DNA of 64,000 bases from Gigaspora margarita (Eukaryota > Glomeromycota > Glomeromycetes > Diversisporales > Gigasporaceae): the NCBI GenBank assembly GCA_009809945.1, contig WTPW01002463.1:1-64000 (forward strand), given 5' to 3'. The first letter of the stretch is position 1; each line of letters begins with the position of its first letter. Of this stretch, positions 1 through 12,055 are shown one piece after another. Below the pieces are notes generated by a model, which was not told the origin of the DNA, made no database searches, and was given only the letters and a program-made list of their open reading frames with translations. A program made the translations under genes and the position numbers.

Positions 1-407
1 GGTTTGGGGTTGCCTCCTTGTCTAAAGTTTTGTCGTTTTTTGTTGTTTACTTAGTGATCTACAGATGTACCGGAAAGAGTTTTTTATTATCGATATAAGT
101 TTGTGTATTATTACTACATTGTATTTATTTAATAAATACTATATAGTAATATTACACAAATCTATATCGATCTTATGATCCTGTGATTAGAATTTTGTAA
201 TTGGACTTATTAGAATCCTCTCTTTGAGAGGATCATTTTGTTAGTTAAATTATCCAAATTGGACCAGTAGATCAAAAGTTATTAACTATTAAAATTTATA
301 AATATTTTTAATAATAATTTAATATACACAAAATTAGGACCCTGGACATCTCTCATATAGGTTATATTTTTTTTTGAGCAAATTAGTTAAAATTTAAACC
401 AAGGTTC

Positions 408-834
408 AAATTTAAAATTTGGCAAATTGAGTATTAATTTAAGAGTAGAGTACAACTTTAATCATTTTTATATATGATCGTCATACAAAAAAATTTTTAT
501 ATAAGAGCAAAAATACGCTATTGATAAAGATTTTTGAGAACGTAACCAATTTTGGCCAAAATTTTGTGGCATATAGGTCAAACCCTTCTATTTATGGTAG
601 TAAAACTTTAAAGCCACAAATTATATTAAAAAAATCTACTTGTATATATCATCAATTTTCTTAGAACGATTAATATTTTCTTAGGTAGTACAATATAAAT
701 AACATACAATAATATATGATCATCACCTGATTTCATTTGAATATTATGGTAAAAAAAATTAGTAACGTGATCACTATTAAAATATAGATCATTGTACTCT
801 ACCCTTAAATAATGGTCACATTTTGAATTTTGGC
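408..834. repeat. Internal inverted repeat of the 336-3722 element
   Basis: About 45 bases at 408-455 recur in reverse complement at 792-834. Both arms contain a TTTGGC...TTAA(G)RGTAGAGTACAA core. The loop between them is about 340 bases of A+T-rich DNA. This could be a small foldback element nested in the larger relic, or subterminal repeats of it. No gene is visible. Confidence 0.5.
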
Positions 835-1392
835 AAAACATTTAAAATTTCACATTGTTATATTTAATATTTTGTCGATTTATCTTTTTTTTAGAAGAAT
901 TACTTAATATGAAAAAATGAAAACATTAATAATAGGTGCCACCTATTATAATCTGTAATAATCTCTAAAATTATAATTTCAATACTTACCTGCTAATAAG
1001 AACATGAGAAAATCAATAAACAAAATAAAATAAAAATAAATAAAATAAAAAACATATTTTTTTATTTACTTTTTTTTTATTTACTTTTATCCATATATGT
1101 ATACTACTTTTATCAGTTTTTTATTTTTTATTTTATTTTTACATTTTTTTTTTATATTAATTTTTATAGTTGTTTTTTTTTTATATTAATTTTTTACAGT
1201 TTTTTTTTTATTAATTTTTACAGTTTTTTTTATTAATTTTTAGCAGTTTTTTTTATTAATTTTTACATTATTTTTTTTTAATTTTATATTTTTTTTTATG
1301 TATAAATTTTTTTTATTTATTTTTATTTTTTAATTTTTTTTATTTGTTATGTTTGTTTTTTTATTTTTAAACATACTATTTTTTTTTTATTA

Positions 1393-2002
1393 TGGACCGT
1401 GCAAAAAGATTTGTATCTCAAATAGCTCTGATTATAATATTTTTTGTACAAATTAATTTTTAATTTTTTTAATTTAATATACTTATTAGGTTACTGGATT
1501 AATAAAAATAAAAAAAATTTTGATTATTTTATTGATAAAATAAAAAAATTTATTAATAGTAACTTTTTTTAAAAATATTTACTATATAATTTACTATAGT
1601 AATTTATATATATGCATATATAGTAAAAAAAATCAAATTATCTTATTTTAAAGCTTAATTTCTTCACAACCAGTAATTCAATTTTGCTCAAATTTTAACC
1701 ATATCTTTATTATATGCACATTAATGCACTTGCATAGTACAAGCTCATAAAACTGCATATTAATTGCAAAATTATTTAAAATATTTTTTTTTTAAAAAAA
1801 AATTTTTGTTTTTTTTCAAATACAGTGAATTGTACATGCTTAATTATTAAAATAAAACAATGTTAAAACAATAAAAATAATATAAAAAACCTATTTTATT
1901 TGATATTAAAAATTTTTAATAATTAATCAAAAAAATAAAAATTTTTCCTTAGTATCAAAATTATAAAATTTTTTGAGATGCAAATCTTTCTGCACTGGCC
2001 TA
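1393..2002. mobile_element. MITE with about 30-bp TIRs and TA target duplication
   Basis: A 610-bp element whose ends are imperfect inverted repeats of about 30 bases, left TGGACCGTGCAAAAAGATTT and right (reverse complement) TAGGCCAGTGCAGAAAGATT. Both continue into TGYATCTCAAA. It is flanked by TA at 1391-1392 and 2003-2004, as expected for Tc1/mariner-type insertion. The interior is almost pure A/T homopolymer runs with no coding potential. It is nested inside the 336-3722 relic. Confidence 0.65.
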
Positions 2003-2004
2003 TA

Positions 2005-3034
2005 TTTAAAAATTTTTTTTTATTCTGTCTAATTTTTACGTATTATTATTATTTTTTTTTTATTATTATTTAAATTATTACTTTTTTAATTCCATATTTA
2101 TTTTCTAATTTTTAACCTTATTTAAATTTTTTTATTATTTAATTATTATTTAAATTTTTTTTTTTATTATTATTTTCTTTTTTTAATTTTTTTTATTTTT
2201 TTTTTAAAAATCATTTTTTTTAATGTATTTTATTTTTATTTTTTTTATTTTTATTTTTTTTTTAAAAATGCTCTTTTTTTTATTTTAATTTTTTAAACAT
2301 TTTTTATTATTTACTTAAATTATTTATTTTAAAATATTTATTTAAATTATTTTTTTATTTAAATTATTTTTACTTTTTTTATTTAAGTTTCTTAAATTAC
2401 TATATAGAAATAACCAGTAGTGATGATTACTAGTTACACAAATTAGATATATAACTTAACTAATAACGATAAGTTTTTTTTTATTTCTTGTCTTTCTTTA
2501 GTTTTTTTGTACCAGTACTAATATTTAAATTTTTTTTTCTTTAGGTAACAATTTTGATTATCGTTAGTGGTATTTATTTTGTCATTGGTGTTATTCTCCC
2601 TTTACTGTTGGTATTTGTCACTAGTGTTATTAGTCAGTACTTTCGTATATTTTTCATTGCTAGTAGTTTTCAATTCAGTAATTGTACTTTTTTTTGGTTT
2701 ATTAATTCTGAATATTAACTTTTCATATTTTCTTCTTTTTAGATTCTTCGGAAACAATTTCAGTGCTTTTCATTATAAGCAGATTCATCAGACAGGTTTG
2801 CATTCAGATTAGGCTTTGGTCGCGCATAAAACTAAGTATTCATTTTCTTTCATCATTTTCTGTTCCTGTTGTATATCTTTATCATTAGTATTTGAGTATT
2901 TCATCATTTATATTAGTAGGCCATTGTCATATCATGTTAGTGGTATTGATATCTTGTGCTGTTCTTGGTATTTGTTAATTGTTTTGGTGTGCTAGTGCAT
3001 TTTACTATGTCATTGGTACATCATGTTGGGTTTT
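2005..3034. other. A+T-rich stretch, no gene recognised
   Basis: Long T runs to about 2400 are followed by more mixed sequence with frequent TTGGTATT and ATTAGT motifs. An open frame at 2567-2812 (+) is hydrophobic low-complexity translation of T-rich DNA. I do not consider it a gene. Confidence 0.5.
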
Positions 3035-3370
3035 CATAGACATAGTATGATAGTTCAGAATGTAGCAAGATAGTTAGGACTATGTTATCAATCATCTGAT
3101 TATTTTTTATCAGAGGCCTACCCCCCCTTCCTCTTCTTTAATATATATATAGTTAGGTTCTTATATGTAATTTTAACTTTTTTTACTCCCTCCTCTCTCT
3201 AAAAAATCATCTAATTTTTGTCACTCCCCTTAGTATAGAATGTAGCATTATAGTTAGTAGTACAATGCTTTGTATGGGATGTAGCATAAGGGATTTAGTA
3301 TGATAGTTGGAACATAGTATAATATTGAAATGTGACATGATAGTTGGGATATAGCATGATAGTTAGAATC
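3035..3370. repeat. Degenerate minisatellite, about 20-bp unit
   Basis: Variants of a unit resembling ATGTAGCATGATAGTTGGAA recur at about 3035-3085 and 3237-3368. Between them are pyrimidine-rich patches, including a run of C at 3121-3127. The copies are strongly diverged. The repeat lies inside the 336-3722 transposon relic. Confidence 0.5.
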
Positions 3371-3754
3371 ATAATTTGTATTTATTTTTTGTATTTTTTT
3401 TTGTATTTTGTAATAAATTAAATTTTTAAAATATATGAATATTCGAATTTATTATAGCATTTAATATTTAGACAAATATATAGTAATTTTTTATTATTTG
3501 CTTTGCAGATTTGTGCAAATTTTTATTAATTACAATTTTAAAAAATTTGCACTATATTTATTTACCTGATACTAAATGTTATAATTTAGTTTTTAGCAAA
3601 TTACTATAAAATTTATATTTAATAATCCAACTTTTAGCAAATTTACTTGATTTTAGAGGTAGCAAAAATGTCTAAATTCATGCAGATTAGTTATGACCTA
3701 TATGAGAGATGTCTGGGATCCTGTGAAATTTGATTAGCTATTAAACCAGTTAGG

Positions 3755-4130
3755 TAGAGAGAAGGGAAGTAGGTCATATAGTAAATGGAAATCAGGTAAT
3801 TTCTAGTACCTCCATATAATTGCTTAAGTAAATTTGTTTGAAAGATTAAAATATATTTGTTACAAAAATTTTCATACAAATTGAAGAACTTTTTATTATT
3901 TGAGTTTTAATTTTTAAATTCATTAAAAATTAAAAATTTTTTAAAAAAAATATATATGATGAATTTAAAAATTACAACTTAAATAATAAAAAGTTCTCCA
4001 ATTTGTATGAATATTTTGAAAAATATACATTTTATCTTATGAACATATTTACTTAAGCACTTATAATTGGTTTATATAGTAAAATTTGAAGTTTATTCTG
4101 TAGTAACTACTTGCAATTGCTAATACTATA
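3755..4130. mobile_element. Palindromic foldback element, copy 1
   Basis: A long near-palindrome centred near 3930. The right arm, read in reverse complement, contains the landmarks TTTTACTATATAAA, GCTTAAGTAAATATGTTCA, ATACAAATTGGAGAAC and TTTATTATTTAA. The left arm mirrors these with more divergence. The same landmarks in the same order occur in the palindrome at 13229-13587, so these are two copies of one family. No coding content is visible. The outermost left arm is eroded, so the boundaries are approximate. Confidence 0.65.
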
Positions 4131-5605
4131 TTTCTCTGAAAATAAATAGACCTTTTTTGCTATAAGGTTGCTTATTTTTAGATATTTCAGTAATATAAAA
4201 AAATATTATTATAAAAACTTTTTGTTTGCTCTTGGTCATACACAAAATCAATCATAATAATTAAATAATTATTTCTTGTAATTTCTCTTGCTATGAAAAT
4301 TATTTGATAGTTACTATTGTATCATCTTTGTTGTTACTTGTGACTGAGATCATAATTGAACTTGCCAGAAATTTGATTATTGTTATACCCTTAATATTAA
4401 TTTAAAATCTTGTAGCAAAAAAAAAAAAAAGAATTTTTATCTTGAAATTTAATGAAAAGAGAAAAAGTTTATAATAGTTTTTGATTGCAAATATTAATTT
4501 TTAAAGCTCAGTAAAGAAAAGAAAAAAAAAGAAAAAAAACTAAAAAAAAAGATTAACAGTATCAATATGGGCTGATCTATACAAAAATCAACCCAACAAA
4601 TATTACCAAGTCAAGCCAAAGAAGTATTTTCAAGACAAATCAAGAAAATGTTCTCAAACCAAGTCAAGAAAACGTTTTTAAGTCACAAAAAAAAAGTTTT
4701 TAGTTCAAACCACTTGCTTATAACAATAATTTTATTAAAACATAGGCACAATATAATAAAAAAAATATTCATTCAAATAAAACAAACTGAATCATCAAAT
4801 ACAATATTAAAGTTGTTAAACAAATATGGATCTCTACTCTATTGTAGTAGTCAGCTAGCAAAAAATATAGTAGCAAATAACTTTTATCTTGTTTTAAAAT
4901 AGAGTCGAAGTTGATAATGCTAATAAAAGTGATAATGATAATTACCTCAGTAACAATTATAATATTAATAATATATAAGATAATTTTGTCATTGTATTTT
5001 TATTTTATCAATATATTGTAATACAATAATATAACAATAATTAATTAGTTATATAGAGTAATTTGTATTTTACAATTGTATAATTAATTGGAATAACTAT
5101 TTAGAGTTGAATTATATTGTGAAATAAAACCATTTAGCTATAAACCAAAAAAAATACTATTTTTTAAAAAAAAGAAGAAAAAAAATAGCAACTACTTATG
5201 CTTTTTTTATTGTAAAAATCAGCCTGTATTTTACTGACCTGCTTATCTATACCATACTAATTAGCTATAATTTTGGTATTAAAATAGTCAGAAGGGGTAT
5301 AAAATACCTATATTTCTGGATTTCATTTTTTCTGCTATAATCTCTCAATATTTGGTTGATTCATACAAATTGACACAATACTGTTATGATTAAATAATTG
5401 TTAATGAATTTGAATTGTAATAACATTCTTGAGCTTATCGATATACTAGTTTTAACATTTTGATCATGGGTTTAACCAATCAAAAAGTATTAAAGCATAA
5501 TTATTTGATTAATTTATTTTATTGCTATATTAGTTTTAGTATACTGATCACAGTTTGGATATAACCAGGTTTTATTAGTTGGCAGATCAATATAAAACTA
5601 TAAAC
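4131..5605. other. A+T-rich stretch, no gene recognised
   Basis: It holds poly-A and poly-purine patches (4419-4545), a small cluster of CAAGTCAAG-like repeats (4605-4690) and otherwise unstructured A+T-rich DNA. A frame at 4648-4902 (+) is lysine- and asparagine-rich low-complexity translation, and I do not accept it as a gene. Confidence 0.5.
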
Positions 5606-5607
5606 TA

Positions 5608-6095
5608 CAGTCGGCTCTCTCAGAACTAATCTTGTCAAAACTAATAACCTGCCAAAATTGGTCAAAAATTAATCTATCATACCTGTTCTATAAGTAATAT
5701 CTGATAACCTGCCATTTTCGATATCTGATAGCCCTTAATGTATAAATTTCTGATTTTTGTATAGAGTCATCTAACATGTATCTAATTAATCGCATAAAAT
5801 TGATCAATGTGTTTTAATTTTTTTATTATACTACAATTTTTACAGGGCTATTCTCAAATTTTCATGTTGAATGCATCAAATCTAGATTTGTATTTAGTTC
5901 TAGTTATTAGCAAGTTCTATAGCAAAATTATCAGCTGAGCATTTTTTGCTTAATTTCAACCAACCATGATTCCGATGCAATCTGAAGTATCCTGACTAGT
6001 AATGTGTAGAGACTATGATATTGTCAAATCTGATTACTACTCAAACCTGATACTAAACCAGTTTACTATGCATACTGGTTTTAAAGGGCCAACTA
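5608..6095. mobile_element. Possible Tc1/mariner-pogo type MITE
   Basis: The left end reads CAGTCGGCTCTCTCAGAAC and the right end, in reverse complement, TAGTTGGCCCTTTAAAACC. Similarity is partial. Both ends abut a TA dinucleotide (5606-5607 and 6096-6097). Terminal CAGT with a TA duplication is usual for pogo/Tigger-like and Tc1-like elements. The interior has no transposase frame. Confidence is moderate because the TIRs are diverged. Confidence 0.45.
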
Positions 6096-6194
6096 TACTA
6101 AGAAAATTAGTAATTATCATATAATCTAGGCAGTAAAAATTCTGACCAAAAAAAAATTTTACAAAAAATGAAAAAAAAACTAGAAAACAATTAT

Positions 6195-6400
6195 CTAAAT
6201 CTTTGGTAAAATGTAATTTTCTTAATATTTGCTAATATATTCGCTATTTTTTATTGATTTCATGTTTTTTTTTTATCTATTGTAGAACAATTGTTCTTGT
6301 TCTTCTTGTACTTGCACTTATTCTTGCAATTGTTCTTGAAATTGAGACCATTATACCAAATTTGTAAAATATTTGATTGACTTTTTTTAGCTATTTTTTT
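6195..6400 (+). repeat. Dispersed repeat family A, copy 1
   Basis: About 200 bases here recur in reverse complement at 11840-12055. Shared landmarks are AAATCTTTGGTARAATGTAA, TTAATATTTGCTAATATATT, repeated CTTGTACTTGCACTTATTC-like units, TTGAGACCATTATAC and AAATATTTGATTGACTTTTT. The middle contains a short CTTGTTCTTGYAC tandem stretch. No protein similarity is recognised. Confidence 0.65.
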
Positions 6401-6839
6401 TGCCCAAAATATTAGGTAATCAAACAACAAAAAAAATTTAGCAAATTTACATTTTATGATTTTAAGAGTCTAATAGCTAATTTGAAAATTAGTGGGACAC
6501 ATGATGAATTTTATAGTCATCTGAAAATTTTATATTATTGAAAACTATGCTATTATTACCAAAAAATATTATCAAAATTTGGATAATCACAAAATTCATT
6601 ATATATTCACTAATTTTCATTACATTCACATTTACCAAAAAGAGTATAGTATATTTATCATCAGTTGCTAGTCAAATTGACAATTATATGAAAGATATTT
6701 AGGATTATGATCTGGATAATCCTTATCCTTAATCTGTAAATATTACAAATCTATTAGTTAAAACTTATGGATAAGGATATCTGTATTTAATTCGAATCAT
6801 TGGATCTATTTGGATTAGCAGAATATGGATTGAAACAAT

Positions 6840-7100
6840 ATATAGTTAGTAGAGATTGATATCGATTATAATATGATCAATTGCTTGGTCAAATTGGTCA
6901 TGATCGAACACAAAATTTGTTTGATTATGATCAATCAAACTCAATAATTGATCATAGCTATTTGATCGATTATAATTGATCAAAAAGCTATGATCAATCA
7001 TAAAGTTTATTCGATTACAATTAGCGATTCGAACTTGATATTATCAATTTTAAAAAGTTAGTTCAGATGATTATAATTTTTTAATCGATTATAATGATCA
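6840..7100. repeat. Degenerate TGATCRATYAAA repeat cluster
   Basis: Many variants of TTGATCGATTATAATTGATC recur in both orientations, giving multiple small hairpins. A similar cluster lies at 14390-14640. I see no gene. It may be the eroded interior of a transposon. Confidence 0.5.
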
Positions 7101-7466
7101 TAACCTAATCAATCAAATGCATGTTAATTCAATTAATTATATATATTAGGGTAGCTGTGTGATGCAATATAGTTTAACAACAATTTTTTTTTTATGCACC
7201 AACTTAAAAACTGCTCGATACGTAAGTATCGAGGCAGCTTTTGTCTCGAATCATCATGAGACTGAACATGTGACATGTCTGAGTATTAATGATGCTGCCC
7301 GAAATTACTTTGGACCAATGACTAAAACTGAAACTTCAAACCTCTGCCGAAACTAAAACTCAAAAGCCCAAAATTCTGAAACTTTTCCAAAACTCTAAAA
7401 CTTTTCAAAATTAAGTTTAAATATAAGCATAGGACAAAATATGTCTTATACTTAATATAATGTAAA
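7101..7466. other. Intergenic stretch, one unrecognised short frame
   Basis: A 65-codon frame at 7159-7356 (+) has less biased composition than the surrounding DNA and includes a less A+T-rich block at 7200-7320. I recognise no domain in it and it has no convincing splice context. It could be a decayed transposase fragment. Confidence 0.3.
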
Positions 7467-7925
7467 CAAACTAATACAATAGGACCCCAAAATATACATA
7501 GATAGGTCAGGTATTAGTTTGCTTATTTTGGAGAGTTTTTATGCAAATCTTTTTTATTTTTAGTAATTTTTTGCTTATTTTTGAGGTTTTTTCTGCAAAT
7601 CTTTCTATTTTTAGTAATTTTATAATTAACCTGACCTATCTATATATGGGCTAGGTGCTGAGAAAAGAGGCCAAATTGACAAAACAAAAGATCTTCAGAA
7701 AATCAATTTTTGTATTGTAAATCATATAATAACTTATAAGAAAATGCAAACTTTAAAGGACTATACTGCAAAATTTTATTAATACAACTACTTATGTGTT
7801 TTAAATAAAAAATAATCCTAATATCATTCTAAATTGATTTATATAAAAAAATTACTTTTGAAAAAATTGTTAATTTGGTCCTTTTTCCCAGCACCTAGCC
7901 CATATATTTCAAGGTCCTAGTACAA
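7467..7925. mobile_element. Composite inverted-repeat element with nested MITE
   Basis: The outer ends match as an inverted repeat: about 7467-7488 begins CAATAGGACCCCAAAATATA, and the reverse complement of 7905-7925 reads ACTAGGACCTTGAAATATAT. Inside, ATAGATAGGTCAGGT (7499-7513) pairs with ACCTGACCTATCTAT (7629-7643) around two tandem 50-base units (about 7520-7571 and 7572-7621). The right half is a separate MITE. This suggests one small transposon inserted into another. Confidence 0.5.
7643..7906. mobile_element. MITE with GGGCTAGGTGCTG termini
   Basis: A 264-bp element with inverted ends. TATATGGGCTAGGTGCTG on the left matches CAGCACCTAGCCCATATA on the right, and the match extends to a GAAAAAGG/CCAAATT region. 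TA-rich flanks fit TA-targeted insertion. No open frame is visible. Confidence 0.7.
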
Positions 7926-8360
7926 TATACTTTTACAACAACCAATTCTCCAATAATTACTTTTCTAGTACCAATACATCCATTTTAGCATTTCAATCCC
8001 AACAACCATTTCTTAAACAAACCTTTCCAGACAAACTACTTATCTGAAAATTTTTTATATGAAAACCACTTTTCTAACATCAATCTTATTCCTGATACAA
8101 TCACTTATTCAACAACTACTTACTTTTCTACTATTATTACATTTTCAACAATTATTCTTTCTCTAACAACTATTTTTTTCCAAACACTGCTCACCACTTC
8201 ACTGACTATTACTAATCTCCCTTTCCAAGATAAACACTCTTTTCTGAAAACCTTCCTTTTCCCAACAACCTTTCTTGTCCCGACAACTACTTTTTTCTTA
8301 ACACCGTCTACTACTTCACCAATTCAAACACCTCTCCGACACACTTTCAACCTTCCCCTA
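7926..8360. repeat. Pyrimidine-biased degenerate CAACAACTACTTTTCT repeats
   Basis: On the + strand this stretch is nearly free of G. It consists of diverged copies of a roughly 16-25 base unit resembling CAACAACTACTTTTCT, with variants such as CAACCATTTCTTAAAC and CAACAATTATTCTTTC. It contrasts sharply with the flanking DNA. No gene is seen. Confidence 0.5.
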
Positions 8361-8556
8361 TAGCTATTCTGATTTTCATAATATTATTTCCTAATAATTA
8401 TTTTCTAGTATATTAAATATGAATAAAAAAATAGCAATAAAATAAATAAATAAATTATTATAACATCATTTAATAAAAATTCAAAAAAGTATACCAATTT
8501 GTGTTATAAAAAAAAATAAATAAAAATTCAAAAAAAAAAAGAAATTTCAAAATTTT

Positions 8557-8661
8557 TTTGGCCAATTAAATTTTAAGATCATATTATGTTATACATATGT
8601 ATATACTAGTAATTTTTTAGTCAAACTTATATTACAAACGATCTTAAAATTTATTGGCCAG
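8557..8661. repeat. Small hairpin element with GGCCAAT termini
   Basis: TTGGCCAATTAAATTTTAAG near 8557-8580 pairs with the reverse complement of CTTAAAATTTATTGGCCA at about 8644-8661, enclosing roughly 60 bases. It may be a tiny MITE. The left flank is poly-A-rich and the right flank poly-T-rich. Confidence 0.45.
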
Positions 8662-8691
8662 AGGAATATTTTGCTCTTTTTTTTTTAATAG

Positions 8692-8930
8692 TTTTTTATT
8701 TTTTTTTTTTTTTTTTTTGTTTTTTTTTTTATTTGTTAATGTCAAGTACAGGAATAGGATAGTAAGTTACAATTATATCAGGATGATATATAAAGAAATA
8801 CTCTATTTAAAATTCCTAACTAATTATCTACTAATCTATGCAATAGGGCAAGCCTATCACTTGCAGTCAGGGCTAACCATTAAACCGCTACAGAAAAAAG
8901 ATGTGACATTTCACCTCATACTTTTCTATT
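8692..8930 (-). mobile_element. Decayed tRNA-like retroposon fragment with poly-A tail
   Basis: Read on the minus strand, 8893 down to about 8845 resembles a tRNA 5' half (AGCGGTTTAATGGTTAGCCC). It matches, with substitutions, the internal part of the long retroposon at about 15478-15530 (TTTAATAGTTAGTCCTAACT). The minus strand then runs to a long A tract, seen as T runs at 8692-8740. No box B remains and no target duplication was found. I read this as an old SINE-like copy. Confidence 0.4.
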
Positions 8931-9109
8931 TTAAACTAAAAGATTAAATTTCTAGTTTAAGAAGGCTAGAGGAAACCAAAGTTTTTTTATTCAAGTCCAA
9001 GAATGTTATATAAGTACATCTTAAAATTAATATTTTCTGAAATAGAATATATTATTTACATTATTCTGTTTCTTTTTAATAATCGTATATGTACTATTTA
9101 TGCACCAAA

Positions 9110-9215
9110 TAGTAGTGAATTAACCCAGGTGGGTATTATCCGGATCACCTGCAGGTGGGTGGGTGACTCATGGGTTGACACATAGGTGATTTGTGAGTTG
9201 GCCCAGGTTAAAGTT
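9110..9215. repeat. ACCCAGGTG-type degenerate repeats
   Basis: Several inverted and direct copies of ACCCAGGTG, GGGTGACTC and similar motifs form a compact hairpin-rich block. A related block is at 14255-14372. No gene is recognised. Confidence 0.4.
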
Positions 9216-9599
9216 AATATGTTTAGTATAATCTAGGGGTTAGTAAAATTATGGCGGGGACAACTCCAATGTTACACAAGTTTAATAGTAATGCAAAAAT
9301 TGTCACTTTATATGAAAATCATATAAATTCATATGTATCGTGTTCGATCGGTCAAAGTCTTGATTGTTAATTTTTTAAAAATAACCTGTCTACTAGGTTT
9401 TCTTTTTTTTTCGAAACTCGAAATAGACAAAGATAAGTAATTAATCATAAAGAAATTTTATAGCTGTTCTTTTATTGTTAAAAAAACTGAATCATATATT
9501 CATACTTAATTATTGTAAGACGAAGGTAAGAGATCATATACATGACTCAAAGCCTATAAGTTTTTTTTTTCATTATTAATAATATTCTTTAATAATATT

Positions 9600-9960
9600 A
9601 TTTCATTTCATACACCCAGGTCTAGATCTCCACTCCTCAGCTCCGTTACACACTCCTAGTAACCTACAGAAGATTGATGATCATAAGTATAAGTATTATT
9701 TTTTACTCTTTTTTGCTTTTTTTATTTTGTATTAAAAACATTTCTAATCTTTGTAGTTGTCCCAGAGTTTCTCTGGTGTTCCCCGGTTCTTGTAGTAACT
9801 TGANGGTGATTCNATATGGGAGTTCGTTGGCGCTCTTGTAAAAACTCTTGCAATGTTTCGATGACATTCTTGTGGGCGTTCTTGTGGCGATTCGACGGCA
9901 TTCTTTGTGGTGTTTTGATATGGTAATTCGACAGCCAGGCTAAGCATGACAGCAATGAAA
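9600..9960 (+). repeat. Dispersed repeat family B, copy 1
   Basis: This segment recurs in reverse complement at about 21840-22165. Shared landmarks in order are ACCCAGGTCTAGATCT, CTCMRCTCYGTTACACA, TTCTCTGGTGTTC, GTTCTTGTAGTAACTTGA with GGTG, TTGATATRGTAATTCGACA and AGCCAGGCT. Two N calls (9804, 9813) lie in it. It contains a cluster of CTTGTGGCGATTCGACGG-like short repeats. No protein is recognised. Confidence 0.65.
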
Positions 9961-10272
9961 AGATTTAGAAAAGGTAAATGTCTTAACGACCGTGTTTCAA
10001 GAGAATCTGTAATCATGTTTATTTTATATGTGAGTATTGTTACAATATTCGAAAACAAATATACATAGTATGTTTTATTTAATGATAATGAACTTAATTT
10101 TATTTAAAGTATCAGGGGGATCTATGATTAACGATGAGTAATTCACACGACTAATGAATACCAGAGGCATCTTATTATCATCGATCAATGCGCATTTCAG
10201 GTCCCGAGTCATATGGCTTGGATCCCTTTTTTTTTGCCAAAGCTGAGTTAAGTTACCCCTTCACAATGATAA

Positions 10273-10425
10273 CTATGTTTTGTATCGGTATTGATAACAA
10301 TTAGAATTATATAGTAGAAACGGATTAATTTTTGGTTCTGGCAAAGATCGGTGTTGAGAGGTTCAACAGTAATTTTGCAATAATGTTTTCAAATCTGTAA
10401 CCTCTCAATACCGATACAAAACATG
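10273..10425. repeat. Inverted repeat TGTTTTGTATCGGTATTGA
   Basis: The sequence TGTTTTGTATCGGTATTGA at the left is exactly mirrored at 10407-10425. A second inner pair (GGTGTTGAGAGGTT and AACCTCTCAATA) is also present. The whole could fold into a long hairpin of about 150 bases. It may be a small MITE nested in the 9233-11671 relic. Confidence 0.6.
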
Positions 10426-11839
10426 AGGTTTTGAGAGATTTAGGGGTAATAGATTTTTAATATATTAAACGTAAAAGTGGCAGTAAAAAACCTCGCTAAT
10501 ATATATTTAATACGATATAAAAATTAGTTTAAATATTATATTTAATATCCGTTATTCGAAAATATTTTAAAAGTTGTAGCAAAAAATCCCGCTAATATTT
10601 ATTTAGTGTCATTCAAAAATATTTTGGAATGGCAAAAATATTTTAGACATCCTAAAATATATTCAGCACGCTAAAATAATTTTTGTAGTCTAAATTATTT
10701 TTGACATCCTAAATTATTCTGTGCTAAATTGGGTAATTAAACTCGGAGCAACCACAGAACCTTGTGGGTAATTAGCCTGTAAAAACTGGCAGAACAAGTC
10801 TTTTTTTAAATCNNGTTCAATCCATCATAACAATAATACATCAGAAAATAATGAAGNGAAGAAAGACTTGACTTAACAAAAATTAGCAAGGGGAGAGTGC
10901 GGATAATAAATCCTCAGATGCTTAAATTATCGTGGGTAATTATGATTTAGTCTGCCTAAAATAATTTAGCTATTTAAATTTACGTCAAAGGCAAAATAAT
11001 TTAGATACCCATGTATAGTTGTACATCGTATAATCTGGCAAAGTAACAACNCGGCTTTTATTTCAAATAAANATATTTTACATATAAATTTTTAAGGTTT
11101 ACAAAAATTGACCCACTGGTTATAAAAAACCAAGAAACTGCTAATATTATCTAAAATGCACATATTTTTAATTCACTACATTATTAATCCATTGCTCTTA
11201 CAGCTGGTTTTTACGACTAAATATTTTTATGACCTAAAAAATGATGCATTAAAGTTTTAAAAAATTCGTTATTACATGTTTTAGCCAAATGCCAAATTAG
11301 TTACTAAATAGATATTCCCTTCTAAAACAATTTGTAGCAAATATTAATGAGATAGTTTGCTAAAATAAATACGTACTTAATAAAGTCTGAATTTACCATT
11401 TAATAGCTTCAATTATTAAAAGTGGTATTTAGTTTCTGCAAATACCAAAATACACCCAATTCCTATATAAACTTACTAGACAGTAGGAATAGAACATAGC
11501 AATAATATGTTTTGAATCAGCAAGCAATTAATATAGCCGAGGGTTCTTTGGTATAGCATCGTGAATATTTTTATTATATATTTATATGATTGTTATACAA
11601 AATCATGCAAGTCATTTTATTAGGTATATATATCATATAAGTTGGCTCTCCGTAATTTTACTAACCCCTAGATATAACGTTATTATATAATACTATACTT
11701 TTATCCTTAAGGCCATTATTTCGAAACCTATATTTGGCTTAGGCTATAGTTTAGATAAAGATTTTTGCTACGCTTTGGTATTTTATTTGTGTTTTTTTTT
11801 TATTAATCAAAAAACTGAATGTATATATTTGATAGATTT

Positions 11840-12055
11840 ACAAACTATTTTGGACAAAAATTTAGCTAAAAAAAGTCAATCAAATATTTCACAAATTTGA
11901 AAGTGTTTTGTATGTGTATAATGGTCTCAAGTTCAAAAACAAGTGCAAGAATAAGTGCAAAAAAAAATATGAGATCAATAAAAAACAATGAATATATTAG
12001 CAAATATTAAGAAAAATTACATTCTACCAAAGATTTAGAGTATTACCTTCAAAAT
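11840..12055 (-). repeat. Dispersed repeat family A, copy 2 (inverted)
   Basis: Reverse-complement copy of the 6195-6400 repeat. The landmarks follow the same order on the minus strand. It differs in the number of CTTGCACTTATTC-like units. Confidence 0.65.

Larger units (their letters stand above)
336..3722. mobile_element. DNA transposon relic with 31-bp TIRs, non-autonomous
   Basis: The ends carry an imperfect 31-bp terminal inverted repeat, 336-366 against 3692-3722. 27 of 31 positions match, sharing the core ACATCTCTCATATAGGT. The roughly 3.4 kb interior is A+T-rich. It contains an internal inverted repeat, a smaller nested MITE and a degenerate minisatellite, but no reading frame that I recognise as a transposase. 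I see no clear target-site duplication, so the superfamily is undecided. It is most likely a dead or non-autonomous copy. The TIR opens with AGGAYCC, similar in style to the element at 7467. Confidence 0.6.
9233..11671. mobile_element. DNA transposon relic, 2.4 kb, TIR CTAGGGGTTAGTAAAATTA
   Basis: The left end, CTAGGGGTTAGTAAAATTA at 9233-9251, is repeated exactly in inverted orientation at 11653-11671. Weaker similarity continues inward, giving a TIR of about 32 bases. The interior contains a copy of dispersed repeat B (9600-9960), a strong hairpin (10273-10425), A+T-rich segments and several N calls. No transposase frame is recognisable. Minus-strand frames at 9722-10058 contain ambiguous bases and repetitive translation and are not credible. 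No target duplication is clear. Confidence 0.6.

Noticed and set aside
9722..10058. Minus-strand frames with Arg/Gln/His-rich translation
   Set aside because: They contain N-derived unknown residues and coincide with dispersed repeat B.
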